44,780 nucleotides of DNA from NCBI GenBank assembly GCA_017388175.1, contig JAFOTD010000007.1, forward strand, positions 1-44,780, in the 5' to 3' direction. A program made the translations under genes and the position numbers. The DNA comes from Clostridia bacterium (GTDB taxonomy: Bacteria > Bacillota > Clostridia > Christensenellales > CAG-138). Below the pieces are notes generated by a model. That model saw nothing but the letters and a program-made list of their open reading frames with translations, made no database searches and was not told the DNA's origin. Shown here in pieces: positions 15,676-23,019 of this stretch. Position 1 is the stretch's first letter. Each line of letters starts with the position of its first letter.

Positions 15676-15707
15676 ATGTTACATTTTGTCCGCATTTGTA
15701 TGTTACA
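15676..15707 (+). repeat. Direct repeats ATGTTACA upstream of the response regulator
   Basis: ATGTTACA at 15676-15683 and 15700-15707, 24 bp apart, both followed by T-rich sequence. OmpR-type regulators bind tandem sites, so they could be autoregulatory sites. No further copy was noticed. Confidence 0.4.
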
Positions 15708-15742
15708 ATTTTTTCCATGAAAAGGAATCGGAGGATGGAAAA

Positions 15743-16405
15743 ATGATAAAGATTCTGATCGTGGATGACGAGGAACCGATCGCAAATCTGATTCGCATGA
15801 ATCTGACACGACAGGGGTACGTCTGCACCTGCGCCTACGACGGGCAGCAGGCAGCCGACCTTTTGGAAAAGAATCCGTTCGATCTGGTCCTTCTGGATAT
15901 CATGCTGCCGAAATTCGACGGCTATGATTTGCTTGCGTATATCCGGCCGATGGGAATTCCCGTGATCTTTCTGACGGCCAAAAGCGACCTGAACGACCGT
16001 GTGAAAGGGCTGAAGCTCGGCGCGGAGGATTATATCGTTAAACCGTTTGAGATCGTGGAACTGCTTGCCCGCATCGAGGTTGTGCTGCGCCGGTTCAACA
16101 AGAGCCAGGGCATGATTCAATGTCTGGATATTCTGATCGACCTTGACGCGCGCGACGTCATTCAAAACGGACAGCGCGTCGAACTTACGCGAAAGGAATT
16201 CGATCTTCTGGTGCTGTTCGTGCAGAATCCCAACACGGCGCTGTTCCGCGAAACGCTGTTCGAGCGCGTGTGGGAAACGGATTACATCGGCGAAACGCGC
16301 ACGCTGGACAGTCACGTGCAGCGGCTTCGCAAAAAACTGGGCTGGCAGGACCGCATCAAAACGGTTCATAAGATCGGCTATCGGCTGGACATTCCCGAAG
16401 GATGA
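15743..16405 (+). CDS. OmpR-family response regulator
   Basis: A 220-residue regulator. The receiver has acidic residues 8-10 (VDDEE), phospho-acceptor Asp52 (LVLLDIMLPKFDGYD), a switch Thr (VIFLTAKS) and Lys (YIVKPFE). A winged helix (about 125-218) has LTRKEFDLLVLFVQN and the recognition/wing segment SHVQRLRKKLGW...KIGYRLD. ATG 15743 was chosen because GGAGG is 8 bases upstream; a frame starting at 15686 would lack a ribosome binding site. The stop overlaps the kinase start (ATGA). Signal and targets are unknown; the leader holds direct repeats and a terminator-like hairpin. Confidence 0.92.
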   Translation: MIKILIVDDEEPIANLIRMNLTRQGYVCTCAYDGQQAADLLEKNPFDLVLLDIMLPKFDGYDLLAYIRPMGIPVIFLTAKSDLNDRVKGLKLGAEDYIVKPFEIVELLARIEVVLRRFNKSQGMIQCLDILIDLDARDVIQNGQRVELTRKEFDLLVLFVQNPNTALFRETLFERVWETDYIGETRTLDSHVQRLRKKLGWQDRIKTVHKIGYRLDIPEG

Positions 16406-17832
16406 GATTTGCGCTTAAAATCTGCATATGTACCGTTTTGATCGTGGCGCTGTTGTTCGGCGTGGCAGGACAAATCCTGATCGCGCGGAGCTTTGAAACA
16501 GCGCTTCGTTTTCGTGTACAGGAGGCGGTTGCGGATTATTCGGCGCTTGCGTCCGCGATGGAGGCGGAGCTGTACGGCATTCGCCTTTACTACAACACCG
16601 CTTCGCCCGAGATGTATGAAGAAATTCTCAAGCGCGCCGGTTCAAACCAGGGCGTGGAATCACCCTGCGCGCTGTACGACACCGACGCGAATCTGATCAC
16701 GGCAAGCACCGGAGATTTTCCCCGAAAGCTTGCTTTTTCGGAACTGCGGGTGCGCCGCTTTGCGTATCGCCTGATCCGCGACGGAGCGCGGACGCTTCTG
16801 GATACGGCGGGATGCGTTTCGATCGGCGGGCAGAATTACTATCTTTCGGTGCGGTATGACGCAAGCGAGCTGATGCGTCTCCGCGCCGAGCAGATCCAGT
16901 CGGTCACGCTCCTGCATATCATCACCGTCGCTGTTTCGATTGCCGCGATGCTGCTGCTTTCCTACTTCACGACAAAGCCGCTTCGACGCCTGCAGCGCTT
17001 TACCAAGGTCATCGGCGGCGGGAACTACTCGCGCCGCGCGCGGGTTACGACGCTCGACGAGATCGGCGATCTGACCGTTGCGTTCAACGATATGACCGGC
17101 GCGATCGAGCAAAAGGTCGACGCGCTCGAACTGAACGCCAGACAGCAAAAGGACTTCGTCGCAAGCTTTTCGCATGAGCTGAAGACGCCGATGACGTCGA
17201 TCATCGGGTATGCGGACATGCTTCGGAGCACCGAACTGGACGAGGAGGACGCGTTCATGGCGGCGAATTTTATCTTCTCCGAAGGCAAGCGGCTCGAGTC
17301 CATGTCGCTGAAGCTGATGGACCTCGTCGTGCTCGACAAGAACGACTTCAAGCTGATCCGCGGCTATGCGCGCCGCGCGCTCGGCCACGTCGTCGCGGTC
17401 GTTACGCCGATGCTCGAAAAGGCGGAGCTGACTTTAGACTACGATATCGAACAGCAGATCATCCTGTATGAAAAAGACCTCCTTTTAACGCTCGTTCAGA
17501 ATCTGATCGACAACGCGCGCAAAGCCAGCTCGCCCGGCAAAACCGTCACGCTTTCGGGCCGCCGCGAGAACGGACGCTATAGGATCTCGGTTCGTGATGA
17601 GGGCATCGGCATTCCGGAGGAGGAGATTTCGCGCATCACCGAGGCATTCTTCATGGTCGATAAATCCCGCGCCCGCGCGCAGCACGGCGCAGGGCTCGGC
17701 CTTGCGATCGGCAACCGCATCGCAAAGATCCACGGCAGCACCCTGCATTTTGAAAGCAAGGTGGGCGAGGGCACGCTCGTGTGGTTCGACGTTCCGCTGT
17801 ATACGCGAGAAAAGGGAGGCGAAGAGAGATGA
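16402..17832 (+). CDS. HAMP-containing sensor histidine kinase
   Basis: A 476-residue kinase: TM1 about 6-27, extracytoplasmic sensor 28-168, TM2 about 169-190, HAMP about 190-243, HisKA with His258 (FSHELKTPMTS), and a HATPase with N-box LVQNLIDNARKA, G1 VRDEGIGIP and G2 GAGLGLAIG. It is the partner of the preceding regulator, overlapping it by 4 bases, and its stop overlaps the next gene in the same way. The sensor domain has no recognised fold. Confidence 0.92.
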   Translation: MRFALKICICTVLIVALLFGVAGQILIARSFETALRFRVQEAVADYSALASAMEAELYGIRLYYNTASPEMYEEILKRAGSNQGVESPCALYDTDANLITASTGDFPRKLAFSELRVRRFAYRLIRDGARTLLDTAGCVSIGGQNYYLSVRYDASELMRLRAEQIQSVTLLHIITVAVSIAAMLLLSYFTTKPLRRLQRFTKVIGGGNYSRRARVTTLDEIGDLTVAFNDMTGAIEQKVDALELNARQQKDFVASFSHELKTPMTSIIGYADMLRSTELDEEDAFMAANFIFSEGKRLESMSLKLMDLVVLDKNDFKLIRGYARRALGHVVAVVTPMLEKAELTLDYDIEQQIILYEKDLLLTLVQNLIDNARKASSPGKTVTLSGRRENGRYRISVRDEGIGIPEEEISRITEAFFMVDKSRARAQHGAGLGLAIGNRIAKIHGSTLHFESKVGEGTLVWFDVPLYTREKGGEER

Positions 17833-18599
17833 AAAAGATTCGCCTGTTTGCAAACCGCGACCGCGTGACGCGAACGCGCATCGTCTATATTGCGCTGACG
17901 GCAGGAACCGTGCTGATTGCGTTTTTGCTGGTTCTTCTGAACCGGTGGATCTTTTCGCTTTCCGAATCCCGGCTGTATGACGACCCGGAATATGAGGCGG
18001 TCAGCATTATCAGCGCCGACAGCATCGGCGCGCCGCTGTCGCTGGATACGCGCGTGACGCTGTTCACGCAATGCGAACGGCAGGGCGATGAGCGCGCCGT
18101 TATGCCCGGAGAACTCGGAAAGGATCAGATTACCGAACGGATCGGAGAGCTTTGGAGGGACACGCTGAACGTGCATGCGCCGGGCGGAAAGCTTAAAACC
18201 GGCGAGACGGTCGAATCCGTGCTGCGCAAGAGCAGCTACACGGCGACGCTGCGCGATTTTTATCACGATGAGACCGGAGCAAAGCTTGCGCTGTGGTGCG
18301 TGCAGGCGTATTATACCGCCGACAGCGGACGCGTGTACTGCCTTTCCGCGCAGTATGACAGCCGAACGGGCGAGGTCTATTCGCTTTCGTGCGCGCTGTA
18401 CGAAAACGTACGCGCCGGGCAGGCGCAGGATGCGCTCGTTCCGTTTTTGACGGCGAACGGCTATTCGGATACGCTGGCTGAGCAGACGATTCTGCGCTCG
18501 GCGCAAGAGGAATATACCGGCACGCTTACGCTGCCGGACGGATTGACGGTTCTGATCACGTACGTTTCGAACGAGCAATACGAGATTCGGTTCGGCTGA
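17829..18599 (+). CDS. Membrane-anchored protein of unknown function, coupled to the two-component system
   Basis: A 256-residue protein I do not recognise. One TM helix (about 19-43) follows a basic cytoplasmic N-terminus (MKKIRLFANRDRVTRTR), so about 210 residues would be outside the membrane. The outer part is mixed alpha/beta, rich in Tyr and acidic residues, without a lipobox or known catalytic motif. ATG 17829 overlaps the kinase stop (ATGA) and has GGGAGGCGAAGAGAG upstream, which decides it over a longer frame from 17781. Tight coupling suggests it helps sensing or is an envelope output of the system. Confidence 0.75.
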   Translation: MKKIRLFANRDRVTRTRIVYIALTAGTVLIAFLLVLLNRWIFSLSESRLYDDPEYEAVSIISADSIGAPLSLDTRVTLFTQCERQGDERAVMPGELGKDQITERIGELWRDTLNVHAPGGKLKTGETVESVLRKSSYTATLRDFYHDETGAKLALWCVQAYYTADSGRVYCLSAQYDSRTGEVYSLSCALYENVRAGQAQDALVPFLTANGYSDTLAEQTILRSAQEEYTGTLTLPDGLTVLITYVSNEQYEIRFG

Positions 18600-18621
18600 T
18601 GCGTAAAATCCCAAAAAGGGC

Positions 18622-18658
18622 TTGCAATTCGACACAGCTATCCATATAATAGCTGTGT
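18622..18658 (+). promoter_or_regulatory. MATE promoter with a perfect 10-bp inverted-repeat operator
   Basis: TTGCAA (18622-18627), 17-bp spacer, TATAAT (18645-18650). ACACAGCTAT (18632-18641) and ATAGCTGTGT (18649-18658) form a perfect inverted repeat around a 7-bp centre that covers most of the -10 hexamer and reaches to the transcription start. A dimeric repressor would block RNA polymerase here. The -10 is only 9 bases before the ATG. Confidence 0.75.
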
Positions 18659-18659
18659 T

Positions 18660-20258
18660 ATGGAAACAACAACGCGAAAAAACAGAATGGGAACGGAGCG
18701 GGAAGGCCGGCTCCTTCTTTCTTTGGGCTGGCCGATCATCGTATCCATGCTGGTGCAGGCGCTGTACAACATCGTGGACAGCTATTTCGTGTCGCACCTT
18801 AATACGCTGCCTGCGGAGGCGATTCAAAGGCTTCTCGGCGATCTGTACAGCGCGGACGCCGGAAACGTCAGCAACAGCGCTTTAAGCGCGCTGTCGCTCG
18901 TGTATCCGCTGCAGATGCTGATGATTTCGGTAGCGGTCGGGACGTCGGTCGGCATCAACTCTCTGATCTCACGCCGCCTCGGCGAACGCCGGATCGAGGA
19001 CGCGAACCGCGCCGCCGGAAACGGACTGGTGCTGCTGGCTATCTCCGCGGCTGCGTTCACCGTGATCGGGCTGACGCTGTCGAACGTATACATGCAATGG
19101 ATGAGCACGGACGCGATCGTGCAGCGCATGGGCAGCCATTATATGTCGATCTGCCTGAGCCTTTGCATCGGCGTGTTCCTGTCCTGCGGCATCGAGCGCA
19201 TTATGACGGCGCAGGGCCGCACGATCTTCGCAATGTTCATGCAGCTCACCGGAGCGATCGTCAACATCGCGCTCGACCGCGTGTTTGTGCTCGGGTTCTG
19301 GTTCGTTCCCGCGATGGGCGTCAAAGGCGCGGCGATTGCAACCGTGATCGGGCAGTTCGCTTCCATGCTGCTTGCAATCATTCTCCTGTTCGCGACAAAG
19401 CATGAGATCCGGATCGGCCGCGCGGATTATAAGCTGAACCGGCAGACGGTCAAGGAAATATATCGCGTCGGGCTTCCGTCGATTTTGATGCAGGCTGTCA
19501 GTACGGTCATGCTGTTCGGCATGAACGCGGTTCTCAACGCACTTGGCGCGTATCAGGACGGAATCATCCCCGGCAAAATCAAGCATCCCATCATTTATAC
19601 GGGCGCGTTCGGAACATATTTCAAACTGCAGTCGATCATCTTTATGCCGGTGTTCGGCCTGACCAACGCGGCGATGAGCGTGCTCGGCTATAACTTCGGC
19701 GCAAGGAATCGTGCGCGGTTTATGCGCGCGTTCAAGATGCTGCTGATCTACTGCTGCATCTTCATGACGTTCGGTACGATTCTGTTCCAGACGTGCAACG
19801 ATCCGATCAGCAAAATCTTCTCCTCCGAGAAACAGGTCGAGCTGATCGAGATTACTGATACGATGACGGAAGAGGAGAGAGCGGAAGTAAAAGCGGAGAA
19901 CGACGAAAAACAGGCTCTTGCCGCGATGGAAAAAGAAGCAATGGAGAGCACGCTGAAGCGCGCGCTTCGCATTATTTCGATCGGATTTGTCTTCGCAGCC
20001 GCCGGGATCACGTTCAATACCGCGTTCGGCGCGACGGACACGAGCCTGTACGGTGCGATCGTCAGCCTGCAGCGCCAGCTCATCGTACTGCTGCCGGTCG
20101 CCGCGCTGCTCGCGCTGATCACGAAGGACGTCGACGGCATCTGGTGGGCGTTCCCGATCTCCGAGTTTATTACGTTGGTCGTTGCGGGGCTGTTGTTCAA
20201 GCGCCTGTACCGCAAAAAGATCAAACCGCTCGACGACCTGCCTGTCATTACCGACTGA
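18660..20258 (+). CDS. MATE-family multidrug/metabolite exporter
   Basis: A 532-residue, roughly 12-TM MATE protein. Typical stretches are WPIIVSMLVQALYNIVDSYF (TM1), YPLQMLMISVAVGTSVGIN and the second-half IIFMPVFGLTNAAMSVLGYNFGA. It exports cationic drugs or metabolites in exchange for Na+ or H+. It is longer than the usual ~450 residues because of an insertion after TM1 (about 42-64) and a charged segment at about 390-436 (rich in Glu/Lys, probably a cytoplasmic helix). ATG 18660 has no Shine-Dalgarno sequence and sits 9 bases after the -10; ATG 18687 is an alternative, also without one. A terminator follows. Confidence 0.9.
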   Translation: METTTRKNRMGTEREGRLLLSLGWPIIVSMLVQALYNIVDSYFVSHLNTLPAEAIQRLLGDLYSADAGNVSNSALSALSLVYPLQMLMISVAVGTSVGINSLISRRLGERRIEDANRAAGNGLVLLAISAAAFTVIGLTLSNVYMQWMSTDAIVQRMGSHYMSICLSLCIGVFLSCGIERIMTAQGRTIFAMFMQLTGAIVNIALDRVFVLGFWFVPAMGVKGAAIATVIGQFASMLLAIILLFATKHEIRIGRADYKLNRQTVKEIYRVGLPSILMQAVSTVMLFGMNAVLNALGAYQDGIIPGKIKHPIIYTGAFGTYFKLQSIIFMPVFGLTNAAMSVLGYNFGARNRARFMRAFKMLLIYCCIFMTFGTILFQTCNDPISKIFSSEKQVELIEITDTMTEEERAEVKAENDEKQALAAMEKEAMESTLKRALRIISIGFVFAAAGITFNTAFGATDTSLYGAIVSLQRQLIVLLPVAALLALITKDVDGIWWAFPISEFITLVVAGLLFKRLYRKKIKPLDDLPVITD

Positions 20259-20273
20259 TATCCCAAGAGACAG

Positions 20274-20320
20274 AAAAACACGTCACCCGGGCATTCTGTG
20301 CCGCGGAGGGCGTGTTTTTT
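20274..20320. terminator. Bidirectional terminator between MATE and cysE genes
   Basis: AAAAACACG (20274-20282) pairs with CGTGTTTTT (20311-20319), with an inner weak stem GGCA/TGCC. A T-run is present on both strands. The outer stem is perfect but the long interior makes it less certain. Confidence 0.7.
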
Positions 20321-20333
20321 CATACGGACTGGT

Positions 20334-21212
20334 TTACAGCATCGCGCTGTCTTCAACGGAACCCTGCATGATATCGCGCTTGAAGGTTGAGTCGAGAACG
20401 GACGCGCGTGCCAGCACCATCTTTCCGGCTTCCACGGAGTGCGTCAGCCACACGCTGCCGCCGATGACGCAGTCGTTCCCGATGCGCGTTTGCCCGCCGA
20501 GGATCGTCGCGCCGGCGTAGATCACCACGCGGTCGCCGACGTCCGGATGACGCTTGACCCCTTTCACGGGCATGCCGTCCCCGTCGAGGTCAAAGCTTTT
20601 CGCGCCGAGCGTCACGTGCTGATAGATTTTGACGCCGCTGCCGATGGTGGCGGTTTCGCCGATGACGACGCCGGTTCCGTGGTCGATGAAGAACGATTCG
20701 CCGATCTGCGCGCCAGGATGGATGTCGATGCCGGTTTTCCGATGCGCGTATTCCGTCATCACGCGCGGCAGAAGCGGCACGTTCCCGCAATAGAGAACGT
20801 GCGCCAGCCGATAGGTCGCGATCGCGAAGAACGACGGATAGCAAAGGATGATTTCGTCGACCGCCCGTGCCGCGGGGTCGCCGCGGTATGCCGCCGCAAG
20901 ATCCGTTTTCAAAAGCCGGTAAAGCTTTGGAAGCGTTTCGATCAGCGAACGCGTTACGGCGCCGGCGCTTTTGTCATCGTATGAGAGCGCATGCAGCAGC
21001 GCGTTCATGTGATCCGCCGCCTCGAACAGCGCCTGTTCGCGCGTGATCGGCTTTCCGGCGTGCCGCGGGAACATCGCGTCGATCAGACGGTCCGTCATGC
21101 TTTCCGAGCGGCTTTTGAATGAACTGAAATCGTTCGCGCCGGAATGTCCCTCGTCCGCGCTCCGCAGCGCGTCCGCCGTGTGTCCGAGCAGTTCCCGCAA
21201 TTCCCGTTCCAT
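20334..21212 (-). CDS. cysE: Serine O-acetyltransferase
   Basis: A 292-residue enzyme of the EpsC/CysE type. A helical N-terminal domain (about 1-165) precedes a left-handed beta-helix of hexapeptide repeats (TGIDIHPGAQIGESFFIDHGT, then VVIGETATIGSGVKIYQHVTLG) with the catalytic Asp-His pair (IDHGTG). It makes O-acetylserine from serine and acetyl-CoA, the substrate of the CysK encoded just before it. ATG 21212 begins 2 bases after the cysK stop; a TTG at 21218 overlapping that stop is possible but less likely. It is the second gene of the cys operon and so shares the upstream attenuator. Confidence 0.9.
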   Translation of the reverse strand: MERELRELLGHTADALRSADEGHSGANDFSSFKSRSESMTDRLIDAMFPRHAGKPITREQALFEAADHMNALLHALSYDDKSAGAVTRSLIETLPKLYRLLKTDLAAAYRGDPAARAVDEIILCYPSFFAIATYRLAHVLYCGNVPLLPRVMTEYAHRKTGIDIHPGAQIGESFFIDHGTGVVIGETATIGSGVKIYQHVTLGAKSFDLDGDGMPVKGVKRHPDVGDRVVIYAGATILGGQTRIGNDCVIGGSVWLTHSVEAGKMVLARASVLDSTFKRDIMQGSVEDSAML

Positions 21213-21214
21213 AC

Positions 21215-22144
21215 TCAATCTTCAAACAGCGCTGTGGAAAGATAGCGGTCCCCGCCGTCCGGGAACAGTACGACGATCGTTTTGCCCTTGTTTTCCGGCC
21301 GCTTCGCAAGAAGGATCGCCGCGTGCGCCGCCGCGCCGGAAGAGATGCCGACGGCAACGCCTTCGAGCCTGCCGATGCGTCGTCCCGTCCGGAAAGCGTC
21401 CTCGTTTGAAACCGTCACAACCTCGTCGATGACAGAGCGATCGAGCACGTCCGGCACGAAGCCCGCGCCGATGCCCTGTATTTTATGCGGTCCCGCCGTG
21501 CCGCCGGAAAGAACGGGGGAGAATGCGGGCTCCACCGCAACGACCCTTACGTTCGGATTCTTTTCCTTCAGATATGCGCCGACGCCGGTGACCGTGCCGC
21601 CGGTTCCGACGCCCGCAACGAAGATATCCACCTGCCCGTCCGTGTCCGCGAAGATCTCGGGGCCGGTGGAAGCGTAGTGCGCCCCCGGATTTGCGGGATT
21701 TGTGAACTGGCCGGGGATGATCGCGTCGGGAATCTCTGAAACAAGCTCATTTGCCCGCGTGATCGCGCCCTTCATGCCTGCCGCGCCGTCGGTCAGCACC
21801 AGCTCCGCGCCGTATGCGCGTATCATGCGCCTGCGTTCTATGCTCATGGTTTCCGGCATCACGATGATCGCGCGGTACCCGCGCGCCGCCGCCACGCAGG
21901 CAAGCCCGATGCCGGTGTTGCCTGAGGTCGGTTCGATGATAACCGAGCCTTTTTTAAGAAGCCCACGCGCCTCAGCGTCGAGAAGCATCGCTTTCGCCAC
22001 GCGATCTTTGACGGAGCCCGCCGGGTTCAGGTACTCGAGCTTTGCAAGAAGTCCGGCCTCTAATTGTTCTTCTTTCGCGATGTGCTTCAGCTCCAGAAGC
22101 GGCGTGCCGCCGATCAGTTGATCCACAGATGTATAAACGTTCAT
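21215..22144 (-). CDS. cysK: Cysteine synthase A (O-acetylserine sulfhydrylase)
   Basis: A 309-residue PLP enzyme of normal length. PLP Lys46 is in NPAGSVKDR, the substrate/phosphate loops are PTSGNTGIG (about 73-80) and [10 protein letters not shown], and the Ser that binds the PLP pyridine is in GISSGAA. It converts O-acetylserine and sulfide to cysteine. AGGAGGG is well placed before ATG 22144. The transcript reaches it only after a leader peptide and terminator, so expression should respond to cysteine supply. Confidence 0.95.
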   Translation of the reverse strand: MNVYTSVDQLIGGTPLLELKHIAKEEQLEAGLLAKLEYLNPAGSVKDRVAKAMLLDAEARGLLKKGSVIIEPTSGNTGIGLACVAAARGYRAIIVMPETMSIERRRMIRAYGAELVLTDGAAGMKGAITRANELVSEIPDAIIPGQFTNPANPGAHYASTGPEIFADTDGQVDIFVAGVGTGGTVTGVGAYLKEKNPNVRVVAVEPAFSPVLSGGTAGPHKIQGIGAGFVPDVLDRSVIDEVVTVSNEDAFRTGRRIGRLEGVAVGISSGAAAHAAILLAKRPENKGKTIVVLFPDGGDRYLSTALFED

Positions 22145-22195
22145 ATGATTCCCTCCTGGTTAGACTATGTGTTTCGGTTCCGGTTCTGTGCAAAT

Positions 22196-22226
22196 AAAAA
22201 AGCCGGGAAGCCCATCACTTCCCGGC
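22196..22226 (-). terminator. Attenuator terminator between the Cys leader peptide and cysK
   Basis: Minus strand: GCCGGGAAG (22226-22218), 7-nt loop, CTTCCCGGC (22210-22202), a perfect 9-bp stem followed by six T (22201-22196). It lies 15 bases after the leader-peptide stop and about 50 before cysK. Confidence 0.88.
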
Positions 22227-22240
22227 AGAACGACGAAATC

Positions 22241-22315
22241 TTATCCGAGCTTGCAAACGGGCATGGCAAAGCCGGAGCAACAACACACGATGGAATTGCG
22301 GTTCGCGATGCCCAT
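22241..22315 (-). CDS. Cysteine-rich leader peptide of the cysK-cysE operon
   Basis: A 24-residue ORF, MGIANRNSIVCCCSGFAM followed by PVCKLG, read from ATG 22315 to TAA 22243-22241. It has an ideal ribosome binding site, AGGAGG (22327-22322), 6 bases before the ATG. Cys codons are 11, 12, 13 and 21. Just after the three Cys codons, bases 22276-22266 can pair with 22254-22244 (10 of 11 positions, including wobbles). The latter arm covers the last codons before the stop and can instead contact the terminator (5 bp to its first arm, 6 bp to its loop side). This is the layout of ribosome-controlled attenuation: a ribosome stalled at Cys codons frees the second arm and favours read-through, while one reaching the stop covers it and lets the terminator form. 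The mechanism is inferred; the ORF, binding site and hairpin are seen. Confidence 0.85.
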   Translation of the reverse strand: MGIANRNSIVCCCSGFAMPVCKLG

Positions 22316-22343
22316 TTGAGACCTCCTGAAAAAGATTATATAT

Positions 22344-22372
22344 AGTATATGAAGACGACGCGCGTTTGTCAA
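22344..22372 (-). promoter_or_regulatory. Sigma-A promoter of the cys operon
   Basis: Minus strand: consensus TTGACA (22372-22367), 17-bp spacer, TATACT (22349-22344). The start, near 22337, lies about 22 nt before the leader-peptide ATG. Confidence 0.85.
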
Positions 22373-22379
22373 GAAATAA

Positions 22380-22408
22380 TTGAAAAGATGTAACCGCAGA
22401 GGTACAAT
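22380..22408 (+). promoter_or_regulatory. Promoter of the ECF sigma operon
   Basis: TTGAAA (22380-22385), 17-bp spacer, TACAAT (22403-22408). It stands back to back with the cys promoter, 7 bp between the two -35 hexamers. It looks like a housekeeping promoter, not an ECF-type one. Confidence 0.65.
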
Positions 22409-22458
22409 AGTTGCTGAATAGGGTGAAAGCGCTCATATCGGAAAGGAGAAAGCAGGCT

Positions 22459-23019
22459 GTGGACGACGATCGGATCATAGATCTGTTTCTGTCGAGAGAC
22501 GAGGAAGCGATCGTGCAGACGGCGCAAAAGTACGGACAAAGGATCAGGAGCATCGCGTACCGCATCGTGAACGATCCGGAAACGGCAAAGGAATGCGAGA
22601 ACGACGCCTATCGGGAGACGTGGGAAAGGATCCCGCCGAACGAGCCGAGGGACTATCTGTTCCCGTTTGTCGGAAGAATCGTGCGGCATGTTGCGTTGAA
22701 CGTCTGCAAAAGGAATCAGCGGCAGAAGCGGTATGCAGTCTATTGCGAGCTGACCGAGGAAATGCAGGAATGCATACCTGCAAACCAGGACGTCGAAGCG
22801 GAGATCGAGGCAAAGGAACTGAGCGGAATGATCGACGCGTTTCTGAAGACCCGGCCGGAGGAACAGCGGCGCGTTTTTGTACGGCGGTACTGGTTCTTCG
22901 ATCCTGTTTCAAAGATCGCCGACACGTACGGCTTTACGCAGAGCAAGGTAAAAACCATGCTGTTCCGGATGAGAGCGGATCTGAAATCGTATTTGGAAAA
23001 AGGAGGCTACACCCTATGA
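22459..23019 (+). CDS. ECF-type RNA polymerase sigma factor
   Basis: A 186-residue sigma-70-family protein. Region 2 (about 10-80) shows YGQRIRSIAYRIVNDPETAKEC and the DAYRETWERIP stretch. Region 4 (about 125-180) shows a helix-turn-helix (DPVSKIADTYGFTQSKVKTMLFRMR). Region 3 is absent, as in ECF factors. GTG 22459 was chosen because AAGGAG is about 9 bases upstream; a TTG at 22411 would be at the transcription start. Its stop overlaps the next gene (ATGA), which looks like its anti-sigma factor. Signal and regulon are unknown. Confidence 0.87.
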   Translation: MDDDRIIDLFLSRDEEAIVQTAQKYGQRIRSIAYRIVNDPETAKECENDAYRETWERIPPNEPRDYLFPFVGRIVRHVALNVCKRNQRQKRYAVYCELTEEMQECIPANQDVEAEIEAKELSGMIDAFLKTRPEEQRRVFVRRYWFFDPVSKIADTYGFTQSKVKTMLFRMRADLKSYLEKGGYTL

